From: Streptomyces iranensis
Lineage (GTDB): Bacteria; Actinomycetota; Actinomycetes; Streptomycetales; Streptomycetaceae
Direction of reading: 5' to 3'
DNA: 64,000 bases
Assembly: GCF_017874715.1 (NCBI RefSeq)
Contig: NZ_JAGGLR010000011.1
Coordinates: 248,001 to 312,000, forward strand
Under the pieces are notes generated by a model. The model worked only from the letters and a program-made list of their open reading frames with translations. It ran no database searches and was not told the DNA's origin. Shown here one piece after another: positions 9,680 to 18,289 of this stretch. The position numbers and the translations under genes were made by a program. Positions within the stretch are counted from its first letter, which is position 1; every line of letters begins with the position of its first letter.

Positions 9680-9710
9680 CGAACCGAGGACGCCAGAGGC
9701 AGGAGGCCGC

Positions 9711-11180
9711 ATGACCGCATACGACCTGGTGGTGAAGGACGCCCGTGTCGTCACCCACGACCACGATGACGCGCGCCCCGCGGACATCGCTGTCAGCGGA
9801 GGCCGGATCGCCGCCGTGGCCTCTGACATCGCCACGGAAGGCGCCCGCCGGGTGGTCGACGCCGGAGGCAGGCTGGCGTTCCCCGGGGTCGTCGACGCCC
9901 ACCAGCACTGGGGGATCTACCACCCGCTGCCCGAGGACGCGGCCGGCGAGAGCCGCGCGTGCGCACAGGGAGGCGTCACCAGCGCCCTGACCTACACCCG
10001 GACCGGCCGCTACTACCTCAACAAGGCGGGTGCGTACGCCGACTTCTTCCCCGAGGTGCTGGCCGCCGCTTCCGGCCGCGCCCATGTCGACTACGGCTTC
10101 CACCTCGCGCCGATCTCACGCGCTCACATCGACGAGATTCCCGACCTGATCGAGCGGTCCGGCGTCACCTCGTTCAAGGTCTTCATGTTCTACGGCGGCC
10201 ACGGCCTCCACGGCAGATCGGCCGACCAGAACGCGTTCCTGATGCTCCCCGAGGACGAGCGGTACGACTACGCGCACTTCGAGTTCGTCATGCGCGGGGT
10301 GCAGGCCGCCCGCGAGCGCTTTCCCGAGCTCGCCGACGAGATCTCCCTCTCCCTGCACTGCGAGACCGCCGAGATCATGACCGCGTACACCAGGCTGGTC
10401 GAGGAGGCGGGTGACCTGACCGGGCTCGCCGCCTACAGCGCCTCCCGGCCGCAGCACTCCGAAGGCCTCGCGGTCGCCGTCGCCTCCTACCTGGCGCACG
10501 AGACCGGGCTGCCCACGATCAACCTGCTGCACCTGTCGTCCCGCAAGGCGGTCGACGCGGCCGTGCGGATGAGCCGGGCGTTCCCGCACATCGACTTCCG
10601 CCGTGAGGTGACCGTCGGGCATTTGCTCGCCGACATCACCACCGCACACGGCCTCGGCGGCAAGGTCAACCCGCCGCTGCGGCCCCGCGACGACGTCGAG
10701 GCGCTCTGGGAGCACGTGCTCGACGGCACCGTCGACTGGGTCGTCAGCGACCACGCGTGCTGCCGCGAGGAGGTGAAGTTCGGCGAGCCCGAGGACGACG
10801 TCTTCCTCGCCAAGGCCGGCTTCGGCGGCGCCGAGTACCTCCTGTCCGGCCTGCTCACCGAGGGAACGAAACGCGGTCTGCCGCTGGGCCGGATCGCCGC
10901 GCTGACCTCCTGGAACCCGGCCCGGCGCTTTGGGCTGCGCACCAAGGGCAGCCTCGCCCCCGGCTTCGACGCCGACATCGCCCTGGTCGACCCGGGCCGC
11001 ACCTGGACCGTGCGCGCCGCGGAGTCGGAGTCGGCGCAGCAGTACACCCCGTTCGAGGGCTTCGAGCTGACCGCCCAGGTCACCGACACCTTCTTGAGGG
11101 GCAACCACATCCTGCGGGCGGGCAGGGTCGTCGGCCCACCCGTCGGCGGCTATCTGCACCGTCCGACCGGTACCGTCTGA
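9711..11180 (+). CDS. Hydantoinase/dihydropyrimidinase-like cyclic amidohydrolase
   Basis: 489-residue metal-dependent amidohydrolase of the dihydroorotase/dihydropyrimidinase/allantoinase superfamily. Visible metal ligands: H64 and H66 in VDAHQHW, a candidate carboxylated K156 in SFKVFM, H216 in SLHCETA, H274 in NLLHLSS and D347 in VVSDHAC. The C-terminal beta-sandwich motif LAPGFDADIALVD is present. It would hydrolyse a cyclic amide (hydantoin, dihydropyrimidine or allantoin-like ring). AGGCAGGAGG precedes the ATG. As last gene of the operon starting at 1855, it is the best clue to the substrate of the second importer. Confidence 0.85.
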   Translation: MTAYDLVVKDARVVTHDHDDARPADIAVSGGRIAAVASDIATEGARRVVDAGGRLAFPGVVDAHQHWGIYHPLPEDAAGESRACAQGGVTSALTYTRTGRYYLNKAGAYADFFPEVLAAASGRAHVDYGFHLAPISRAHIDEIPDLIERSGVTSFKVFMFYGGHGLHGRSADQNAFLMLPEDERYDYAHFEFVMRGVQAARERFPELADEISLSLHCETAEIMTAYTRLVEEAGDLTGLAAYSASRPQHSEGLAVAVASYLAHETGLPTINLLHLSSRKAVDAAVRMSRAFPHIDFRREVTVGHLLADITTAHGLGGKVNPPLRPRDDVEALWEHVLDGTVDWVVSDHACCREEVKFGEPEDDVFLAKAGFGGAEYLLSGLLTEGTKRGLPLGRIAALTSWNPARRFGLRTKGSLAPGFDADIALVDPGRTWTVRAAESESAQQYTPFEGFELTAQVTDTFLRGNHILRAGRVVGPPVGGYLHRPTGTV

Positions 11181-11241
11181 GCTCGACCCCGCCGGCGCCG
11201 CGGCGACAGGGGGAAGCGTTCGACGGCCGGGGTGGTCGGCG

Positions 11242-11862
11242 TCACGCACCGGGAGTGGTGGTCCAGCCGGGGGCGGGATCCTCGGCGAGCAGCGGCCGGA
11301 GGGCGCCGAGAACCGCGCCGATGCAGACGTCGCGCAGCTGGGTGCGGGTACAGGTCTCCTCGGTGAGCCAGTCGACGCAGAGGACTTGGACGAAGACCAG
11401 CCAGCTCTTCAGGACGCCGGAGACGGCCTCACGGGCGCTCTCGTCCGCGAGTGGGAGTACGGCCAGCAGCCGCGCGCGAAGCGCGTCCAGCTCGTTCGTC
11501 ATGATCGTCTGGATCACCGGGTCGCCCGCAAGGACCCGATTCGCGGCGAGGACGGCGTTGCGGTTCGCCACGAAATAGTCGAGATGGACGTCCATGCCCT
11601 GGATGAGCTGCTCCACCAGGGAGTCGGCAGGGTCGAGCCGCGTCTCGGCGAGCAGTTTGTCCGCCGCCTGTTGGTAGACGGCTGCGAAAAGGGCGTGCTT
11701 GCTGGGGAAGTGGCGGTAGAGCAGGGCCCGGGAGACACCGGCCTGTTCGGCGACCTCCTCCATCAGCACATCGGCGTAGGGGTGTGCGGCGAAGAGCCGT
11801 GCGCCGACGGCGAGGAGCTGGGCGCGGCGGTCAGCAGGGGCGAGTCGCTGGCGAGGAGGCAC
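11242..11862 (-). CDS. TetR-family transcriptional regulator
   Basis: 206-residue regulator. The N-terminal HTH is clear: RRAQLLAVGARLFAAHPYADVLMEEVAEQAGVSRALLYRHFPSKHALFAAV. The C-terminal ligand-binding part is variable. GTG start at 11862. It is divergent from the small membrane protein at 11953, and the 90-base gap carries two copies of a GTTGAC/GTCAAC palindrome, one right at its own promoter, so autorepression and control of the neighbour are likely. Confidence 0.93.
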   Translation of the reverse strand: MPPRQRLAPADRRAQLLAVGARLFAAHPYADVLMEEVAEQAGVSRALLYRHFPSKHALFAAVYQQAADKLLAETRLDPADSLVEQLIQGMDVHLDYFVANRNAVLAANRVLAGDPVIQTIMTNELDALRARLLAVLPLADESAREAVSGVLKSWLVFVQVLCVDWLTEETCTRTQLRDVCIGAVLGALRPLLAEDPAPGWTTTPGA

Positions 11863-11870
11863 GAACGAAG

Positions 11871-11926
11871 CTTAGTTGACATGTGTCAACCAGCGCGCCC
11901 AATCTAGTAGACGCATGTCAACTAAG
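11871..11926. promoter_or_regulatory. Paired TetR operators in divergent promoter region
   Basis: Two 16-bp dyads lie 32 bp apart start to start: GTTGACATGTGTCAAC at 11875-11890 (7-bp perfect arms) and GTAGACGCATGTCAAC at 11907-11922. They are nested in a larger inverted repeat, CTTAGTTGACAT (11871-11882) with ATGTCAACTAAG (11915-11926). Placement between tetR and the small membrane gene supports operator function for the adjacent TetR protein. Confidence 0.75.
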
Positions 11927-11952
11927 CTCCGGCAAGACGGCTTGGAGGGATT

Positions 11953-12366
11953 ATGGCCAGGACTCTGCGCATACTCACACAGTTGATGGGCTGGGCCTGC
12001 GTGACGATCGGGCTGTACCACGTGGCACTTGGCAACGCGGCGATCCCCGGCGCCGGTTCCGCCGGTACGACGGTCGACAGCTGGGGCCGGTTCATGGGGG
12101 CCAGCTTCGTCGGCTACGGGCTGGCCTGGCTCTGGGCCGCGCGGCAGCGTCCGATCCCGGCGCGGGCGGTGCGGTGGCTGGCCGGCGTCTTCCTGCTGGG
12201 CGGCATGGGCCGGCTGCTCTCGCTCGCCATGCACGGCTGGCCGCAGTGGTTCCAGACCGCACTGGCGGTGATCGAGCTCGGCCTGCCGCCGGTCTTCTTC
12301 TGGCTGGCCGACGCGGAGGAGCGGATCCTGCGCAGCGACGTGGCGGCCGCGCCCGCCGGTCGGTGA
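11953..12366 (+). CDS. Small integral membrane protein, DUF4345-like
   Basis: 137-residue protein with four likely membrane helices: one at residues ~5-25, one after SWGRFMGASFVGYG, one around WLAGVFLLGGMGRLL, and one around TALAVIELGLPPVFFWL. The pattern of a polar DSWGRFM before the second helix and an Arg-Leu (GRLLSL) in the third resembles DUF4345/DUF4267-type proteins. Function unknown. Its promoter region overlaps the TetR operators, so it is the probable target of that repressor. Confidence 0.75.
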   Translation: MARTLRILTQLMGWACVTIGLYHVALGNAAIPGAGSAGTTVDSWGRFMGASFVGYGLAWLWAARQRPIPARAVRWLAGVFLLGGMGRLLSLAMHGWPQWFQTALAVIELGLPPVFFWLADAEERILRSDVAAAPAGR

Positions 12367-12497
12367 AAGCGCCTGAGCTCGCCCGTACCGCTCCCGGTCT
12401 CCGGCGTTCCCCCGGTGCGGCAGGGGGATATCACCAGTGAAGAGCCGGGGGACAGCCGGAGCGCGGTGCGTCGGTGGCACCTCTAGCGTGCCGACCT

Positions 12498-14108
12498 ATG
12501 AGCACGCCGTACCGGATTGACCGGATCAACGCCACGCGCCGGAGCATGCTCGCGCTCGGCACCGCCGCGGCGGCCACGCCCTGGTTTGGCGCGGCCCCCG
12601 CCCAGGCCCGCCCCGCCACCGGAGGCCTGGACGAACTGGGCATGACCGAGCTTCGCGGGCGGATGGACGAAGGGCGGCTCGACGCGGAACGGCTGACCCG
12701 CCACTACCTCGACCGGATCGAACGTATCGATCCGCTCCTGCACGCGGTGATCGAGGTCAATCCCGACGCGCTGCGAGAGGCCCGGCGTCTGGACGCCGGG
12801 CAACGTCCCCGTGGGCCCCTCCACGGCATGCCCGTTCTGCTGAAGGACCTGGTGGAAACCGCGGACCGCATGCACACAACGGCCGGATCACTCGCCCTGG
12901 AGGGCCTCCGGCCGGCAAGGGACGCCACGGTCGCGGCCAGGTTGCGCGCGGCCGGTGCCGTCATCCTCGGCAAGACCAACCTGAGCGAGTGGGCCGGTGG
13001 GATGTCGCTCACCCACCACGCCGGCTGGAGCGCCCGCGGTGGGCAGACCCGGAACCCCTACAAGCTGGATCGGTCTCCGAACGAGTCCAGCTCCGGTACG
13101 GCGGTCGCCGCCGCGGCCAATCTGTGTGTTGCCGGGATCGGTACCGAGACCAACGGTTCGATCATCGACCCCGCCTCGGCGAACTGCGTCGTCGGGGTGA
13201 AGCCGACCGTTGGACTGGTCGGGCGCGGCGGAGTGATCCCCGGCGTGCCCAGCCAGGACAGTGTCGGCCCGATCGCGCGCACGGTCCGCGACGCCGCGAT
13301 CCTGCTGGGCGTCCTCGTCGGCATCGACGACCGCGATCCGGCGACCGAGGCGAGCCGTGGCCACTTCCATCGTGACTACACCCGTTTCCTGGACGCCGAA
13401 GGACTGCGTGGTGCGCGGATCGGCGTACCGCGAACCGTGTACTTCGGCTACAGCGACCACGCCGACGAGATCGCGGAGCGGGCAATCGCCACGCTGCGCG
13501 CCGCCGGCGCGACCGTGGTCGACCCGGCCGACATCCCGACGGCCGAGCGGCTCGAGGACCTCCCCAGCTCGAAGATCGTTCAGGTGTACGAGATCAAGCG
13601 GGCGCTGAACGCCTATCTGGCCGGAGCCCCCGGCGACCACCCGCGCGGACTGGCGGAGCTGATCGCGTTCAATCGCGCACACGCCGACCGCGAGCTCCGC
13701 TATGTGCGGCAGGACGGTCTGGAGGCCGTGCACCGGCTGGACTTCACCGAGAGCGAGTACCGCGAGGCGCTGGCCACCAACCACCGGCTGTCGCGTGCCG
13801 AAGGCATCGACGCGGTGCTACGGCGCTTCCGCCTCGATGCGCTGGTGATGCCGACCACCGGACCGCCCGCCAAGATCGACCTGGTCCGCGGGGACGGCTA
13901 CGGCGGCGGCGCGTCCACGCCCGCCGCACTCGCCGGATACCCCGCGATCAGCGTCCCGGCGGGTTTCGCTTCCGGCTTGCCGGTCGGCCTGACGTTCATG
14001 GGCACGGCGTGGAGCGAGCCGACCCTGCTCCGCCTGGCCTACGCATACGAGCAGGCCGGCCGGGTCCGCAGAGCGCCGACATACCGCCCCGCCGACGTGG
14101 GCTTCTGA
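12498..14108 (+). CDS. Exported amidase (amidase-signature family)
   Basis: 536-residue amidase. Residues 1-38 look like a Tat signal: twin Arg in TRRSMLALG, then an Ala-rich hydrophobic stretch and AQA cleavage site. The Ser-cisSer-Lys triad can be read: K116 in VLLKDLVET, the cis-Ser in PNESSSGTA (~198), and nucleophile S221 in ETNGSIIDPAS. Length fits the family. I use the ATG at 12498; an in-frame GTG at 12474 is less likely because it would precede the Tat motif by 8 extra residues. It hydrolyses an amide outside the cytoplasm; the substrate is unknown. Confidence 0.88.
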   Translation: MSTPYRIDRINATRRSMLALGTAAAATPWFGAAPAQARPATGGLDELGMTELRGRMDEGRLDAERLTRHYLDRIERIDPLLHAVIEVNPDALREARRLDAGQRPRGPLHGMPVLLKDLVETADRMHTTAGSLALEGLRPARDATVAARLRAAGAVILGKTNLSEWAGGMSLTHHAGWSARGGQTRNPYKLDRSPNESSSGTAVAAAANLCVAGIGTETNGSIIDPASANCVVGVKPTVGLVGRGGVIPGVPSQDSVGPIARTVRDAAILLGVLVGIDDRDPATEASRGHFHRDYTRFLDAEGLRGARIGVPRTVYFGYSDHADEIAERAIATLRAAGATVVDPADIPTAERLEDLPSSKIVQVYEIKRALNAYLAGAPGDHPRGLAELIAFNRAHADRELRYVRQDGLEAVHRLDFTESEYREALATNHRLSRAEGIDAVLRRFRLDALVMPTTGPPAKIDLVRGDGYGGGASTPAALAGYPAISVPAGFASGLPVGLTFMGTAWSEPTLLRLAYAYEQAGRVRRAPTYRPADVGF

Positions 14109-14138
14109 CCCGGTGCGCGATATGCGGCACCTGTCGGC

Positions 14139-14633
14139 TTATTCAGGAGCCGGCGTGTAGATGTGTCCGCGTTCCAGGACCGGGGCGAGGATGCCGTCCG
14201 AGAGCTGGTCGGCGGCTTCCTCGAGGCGCGGTACGTCGCGCTTCTGGCCCGGGTAACCCATGGCGGCCCGCACCTCGGGCACCATGAGCCAAGCTCCGGC
14301 GACCACGGCCGACAGGACGACGAAGGTCTCGGTCTCCTCGGCGTGCAGTCGGCGCAGAGCGACGTCGAGCGCGGCCTGACGCAGACCGTCCAAGTCGGCG
14401 AGCGCCTTGGTGAGCAGGTCGAAGGAGTCGCTGCGTGCGTCCACGGCGCGATGCAGCCAGATGTCGAAGTCTGGCGCGTCCGTAGCCGCGGGATCCTGGC
14501 CGGTGGCCGGAACCAGGACGTCAGCCACCGCGCGGAGGGTCGCCAGCTCGCGGGCGGTGATGGGCCGCGGTGCGTGGCACTTGGGCGGGACGGACAGCCG
14601 CAAGGGCCGGCCGGAGGGCGTTGTGGTGCTCAC
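14139..14633 (-). CDS. Gluconate 2-dehydrogenase subunit 3-like small subunit
   Basis: 164-residue protein of the family that accompanies membrane or flavin GMC dehydrogenases. It has the expected ITARELATLRAVADVLVPATGQDP start, a central helical part with LDVALRRLHAEETETFVVLSAVVAGAWLMVPEVRAAMGYPGQ, and a short C-terminal tail. Start is a GTG at 14633 overlapping the stop of the GMC gene, so the two are translationally coupled. It is paralogous to the protein at 28847-29281 (shared VPEVR-AIGYPGQ block). Probably a structural or maturation partner of the flavoprotein. Confidence 0.82.
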   Translation of the reverse strand: MSTTTPSGRPLRLSVPPKCHAPRPITARELATLRAVADVLVPATGQDPAATDAPDFDIWLHRAVDARSDSFDLLTKALADLDGLRQAALDVALRRLHAEETETFVVLSAVVAGAWLMVPEVRAAMGYPGQKRDVPRLEEAADQLSDGILAPVLERGHIYTPAPE

Positions 14634-16252
14634 AGGGCCACCTTCTGGTTGCAGGCGGTGTCGGCGATGTTCCTGGCGACGCGCAGGGCCAGTGCGGTGA
14701 TCGTGCACGTCGGGTTGGCCGACCCGCTGGTGACGAAGATGCTGCCGTCCGCGATGAACAGGTTGTCCACGTCGTGGGCGCGGCCGTAGGAGTCCACCAC
14801 CGACGTCGCGGGATCGTCGCCCATGCGCGCGGTGCCCAGCAGATGGCCTGGCTGGTCGACCCACAGCTCGACCGGGAAGGTCTCCCTGGCCCCGGACGCA
14901 GCGTGGATCTCTTCCATGCGGTCCACCGCGAACTTGAGGATCTTGCGTGTGTTCTCACTGATCCGGTACTGGACCTTAGGGGCGGGAATGCCGTTGCCGT
15001 CAGTCAGGCCCGGGGACAGCGTGACCCGGTTGGCGTCGTCAGGGAGATCCTCGGAGTTCGCAGCCCACAGGATGCCACCCGCGTGGGAGCGGACCACCTT
15101 GTGGATGGCCGGGCCCCACAGCTCGTCGTACGGGAGGGGACGGTGGACCTCGATGGCCGAGAGGGGGCCGGGGGTGGGCAGGGCGTGCATCTTGGCGCCC
15201 CGCACGAAGTCGTGCTCGGGGTTCGTGTCGTAGAACTCCATGGAATGGATGAGCTGCCCGGCCGGTCCACGCCAGCTCTCCAGGTCCTCGTCGTAGAAAC
15301 CCGTCACGCTGCAGTTCGGGTGGAGCATCAGGTTCTTGCCGACGAGGCCGGAAGAGTTGGCCAGGCCGTCGGGGTGCTGGGCTGAGGCCGACAGCAGCAG
15401 CAGACGCGGGGTGCCGATGCCGTTGGCGCAGATCACGACCGAGTGCGCCGGCTGCCGGTGCTCCACGCCCTCGCGGTCGATCCACAGGGCGCCTTCGGCA
15501 CGCCCATCCTTGCCGGTGAGGATCTGTCGTACGCGGGCACCGGTGACGAGCGTGGCGCCCGAGCGGAGTGCGTGAGGCCAGAAGGCGACGTCCGATGACG
15601 CCTTGGAACTCTCGGGACAGCCCCATTCACAGGTACCCCAGCGAGCGCACTGGGAGAGTTCCTTGAAGCGCTGCGTGGGAATGGCGTTGGTACCGGGCCA
15701 CCAGTGCCAGCCGAGGGCGTTCATGCCTGCGGCGGCACGTCGGCCGACCTTGCCCAGGGGATGTGGCGGCAGTGGGTAGTCGAGCCCCTCGGGGTAGGCG
15801 GGGTCACCACCGAGACCGGAGACCCCGATGAACGCGTCCATCTCGTCGTAGCACGGGGCAAGGTCGGCGTATGTGATCGGCCAGTCGTCGCCGACGCCGT
15901 CGAGGCTGCGGACCCGGAAGTCCGAAGGCAGCAGTCGGGGCCATTCTGCGCCGAAGAACAGGCTGGACCCCCCGACTGCGTTGTACATCACGGGCCACAT
16001 GTCCGACTCGGACACGTCCACCGGGTAGTCGGCCGGCAGCTTGCGCACATTCGGGTCATGGGCCCACTGCTTCTGGATGAGCAGCTCCCACTCAAGGTGG
16101 TTCACGGGGTAGTCGGTCGGGTTGACCCAGTCGCCCTGCTCCAGACAGACCACACGCAGCCCCCGTGCGGCCAACGTGTGCGACACGACGCCGCCGGAAG
16201 GTCCTGAGCCGATGACGAGGACATCGGCCACGTTGCTCGGTGCTGAAACCAT
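14630..16252 (-). CDS. GMC-family FAD oxidoreductase (copy 1)
   Basis: 540-residue flavoprotein. The FAD-binding Rossmann motif is VLVIGSGPSGG (G15-x-G17-x-x-G20). The C-terminal GMC part holds the active-site His in QPGHLLGTARMG and the Asn in GSANPTCTI. It oxidises an alcohol (or amine-like) carbon and passes electrons to an acceptor; no signal peptide is seen. It is highly similar to copy 2 at 29278-30924 (both have VVCLEQGDWVNPT, VGDDWP-TY and NTRK/R-L-KFAVDR blocks). Located upstream in the same direction is an APC permease, suggesting uptake and oxidation of one compound. Confidence 0.9.
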   Translation of the reverse strand: MVSAPSNVADVLVIGSGPSGGVVSHTLAARGLRVVCLEQGDWVNPTDYPVNHLEWELLIQKQWAHDPNVRKLPADYPVDVSESDMWPVMYNAVGGSSLFFGAEWPRLLPSDFRVRSLDGVGDDWPITYADLAPCYDEMDAFIGVSGLGGDPAYPEGLDYPLPPHPLGKVGRRAAAGMNALGWHWWPGTNAIPTQRFKELSQCARWGTCEWGCPESSKASSDVAFWPHALRSGATLVTGARVRQILTGKDGRAEGALWIDREGVEHRQPAHSVVICANGIGTPRLLLLSASAQHPDGLANSSGLVGKNLMLHPNCSVTGFYDEDLESWRGPAGQLIHSMEFYDTNPEHDFVRGAKMHALPTPGPLSAIEVHRPLPYDELWGPAIHKVVRSHAGGILWAANSEDLPDDANRVTLSPGLTDGNGIPAPKVQYRISENTRKILKFAVDRMEEIHAASGARETFPVELWVDQPGHLLGTARMGDDPATSVVDSYGRAHDVDNLFIADGSIFVTSGSANPTCTITALALRVARNIADTACNQKVAL

Positions 16253-16360
16253 GAGGACCTACTTCCTCTTGTCGAGTGTCGGCCGTCGGCGTATCCCGGT
16301 CGTGTTCGTGGTCATGAGAAGAGTTCGATTCAAGGGAGGCAGAGTGCTTGCGGACGGGAG

Positions 16361-17848
16361 TCAGGAGGACTCAGCCGTACTTGCGGCTCCGCCCGGGTGG
16401 CGCTCTTCGGGGGCGTCTTCGTGGGTCACACGGCCTCGTCTGGCAGCGGGGATGAGCCGGTAGACGATGAGACCGGTCACGATCACTCCGGCGATGCCCA
16501 CACCGATGTGTAGTACATCCGGCCAGACGAGGATCACGCACAGTACGGCTCCCCAGACCGTGGCGATCCAGAAGATGGGAATCGACCAGGCGCCATAATT
16601 CCAGGGGCAGTGGGGAAGGAGCTTGGTGTGCAGGGCCCATAGGCCGGTAGCGGCCGCGGCGGTATAGCCCAGGGTCCAGGCGAGCGCGGTCATCGCCGTC
16701 AGGATGTTCAGCAGCGGGGACCACGCGGCGAAGCCGATCGCGAGTACTCCGCTGACGACGGTGGCGTTGGCGGGTATGGCCTCCTTGTTGAGCTTGCGGA
16801 ACCATCCGGCGAACGGCAGCTGCCCGTCCCGCGCCTGGGCGAAAAGGATGCGTGCGGCGGTCAGCTGCAGCATCACCATCGCGCCTACCAGCGCTGCCAT
16901 CACCAGTGCGACGAAGATGTTCGCCACCCCGGTGCCTACGCTGTTGGAGATGATCAGCTTCATCGGTTTGGAACTGTGCATGACCGCGGGAAGGGTCTCG
17001 ACCGCGAGGAGGACCAGTGCGAGCCCGAGAGTTCCGATCACATACGCGGTCATGTTGGCGAGCATCAGCCCCTTGGGTGCCGTACGGGCGGCATCCAACG
17101 TCTCTTCGGAAGCGTTTCCCGAGGAGTCGAAGCTGGAGATGACGTAACCCGGGACCAGCGCCGCCAGCAGGAACGGACCGACCCAGCCGCCCTGGGCCGT
17201 GCCTGCGGAGTTGGTCAGAAAGTCCAGCGGTTGCGCGGGATGTCTCACGACGAGCAGGGCGACGATCACCAGTGTGAAGCCCACTACTTCGGCGACCACA
17301 GCGAGGTTGTTGATGAACGAGGAGATCTTGACGCTCGTGAGGTTGATGAGTGTCACCAGTGCGATGAGCCCGATCGTCCACACCAGCACGTCTCTGGTCC
17401 CGTGCAGCGTGACATTGAACCATCCCGCTATGTAGGGGGCCATGCCGACGGCGAGCGCGGGCAGCGACACGATATGGGCGATCAGCAACAACCATCCGGA
17501 GAGCCAGGCGGGTCCGTGTCGTCGGGTGAGTCGGCCGATGATCTGGTAGACGCCGCCGGCCAGCGGATACGCGGACACCAGCTGTGCGACCGCCAGGCCG
17601 AGGACGAGCTGGAACCCGCCCCCGACCACCCAGGACCAGAACATGGCGGGTCCGAACAAGTGGAGGCCCAGCGGCAGTGTCAGAAACAGTGCTGAACCCA
17701 CGGCGATCATGCTGAACTGGACGCTGAAGCTGGAGAACAGCCCGAGCACTCGCCGGAGCTCCTGCTTGTATCCGAGCCGGTGCAGATCCTCACGGTCGGC
17801 GGTGGAGGAGGCGGAGAGGGGAGAGGGCCATTCTGCGTGGTCGGACAC
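16361..17848 (-). CDS. APC-superfamily amino acid/amine permease (copy 1)
   Basis: 495-residue transporter with about twelve hydrophobic segments. Family marks include LGYKQELRRVLGLFSSFSVQFSMIAVGSALF at the N-terminus, AYPLAGGVYQIIGRL after helix 2-3, and FDSSGNASEETLDAARTAPKG between helices. These match the amino-acid/choline/GABA type permeases (ACT family). GTG start at 17848. It probably feeds the GMC enzyme downstream. Shares overall type, though not close identity, with the permease at 23568-25163. Confidence 0.88.
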   Translation of the reverse strand: MSDHAEWPSPLSASSTADREDLHRLGYKQELRRVLGLFSSFSVQFSMIAVGSALFLTLPLGLHLFGPAMFWSWVVGGGFQLVLGLAVAQLVSAYPLAGGVYQIIGRLTRRHGPAWLSGWLLLIAHIVSLPALAVGMAPYIAGWFNVTLHGTRDVLVWTIGLIALVTLINLTSVKISSFINNLAVVAEVVGFTLVIVALLVVRHPAQPLDFLTNSAGTAQGGWVGPFLLAALVPGYVISSFDSSGNASEETLDAARTAPKGLMLANMTAYVIGTLGLALVLLAVETLPAVMHSSKPMKLIISNSVGTGVANIFVALVMAALVGAMVMLQLTAARILFAQARDGQLPFAGWFRKLNKEAIPANATVVSGVLAIGFAAWSPLLNILTAMTALAWTLGYTAAAATGLWALHTKLLPHCPWNYGAWSIPIFWIATVWGAVLCVILVWPDVLHIGVGIAGVIVTGLIVYRLIPAARRGRVTHEDAPEERHPGGAASTAESS

Positions 17849-18289
17849 AACGCACCTCTGATGGCTGCCATCACATGGTAGACATGCTGACCGTTAATGG
17901 TTAGGGTTTACGTCCAAAATCGGTCCTTGGTGGATGCACTCCTGCCTGCGCGCAAGGCGGGAGTGGTCGACGAGGATCTGCGCCCGATCGTGGATCAGCA
18001 TCCGCAACGGAGAACTCGGCAAGCAGTGCTCTCTGTCCAGGCGGCCGATGGGTTAGGTCATGGGTCCACTGTAGGCATGCGGGACCGATGTCCGTGTGGT
18101 GGACGATAAAGCGCTCCATGACTCTCGGCAACTCAATTGCGCACGGTCGGTAGCGCTGTCCACTTGAGTGGGGGTGTTCTCTCGAAGACCCCGGAGGATT
18201 CTTCACGGACGCCACGGCCTCTGGGGTGGTACATGCAAAACTGAGTGTGGGGCCCGGCAAGCGAATCGCGCGGTGGTTGGAGCGCTCCA
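17849..18289. other. Long divergent intergenic region with palindromic element
   Basis: No convincing gene. A near-palindrome CCGTTAATGG sits at 17891-17900, about 45 bases upstream of the permease start; it resembles CCATTAATGG at 23386-23395 in front of the second APC permease, so a common regulator is possible. The remainder (about 17930-18240) has open frames without plausible codon pattern or family resemblance. Promoters for the permease (leftward) and for the large sensor phosphatase (rightward) should lie here. Confidence 0.5.
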
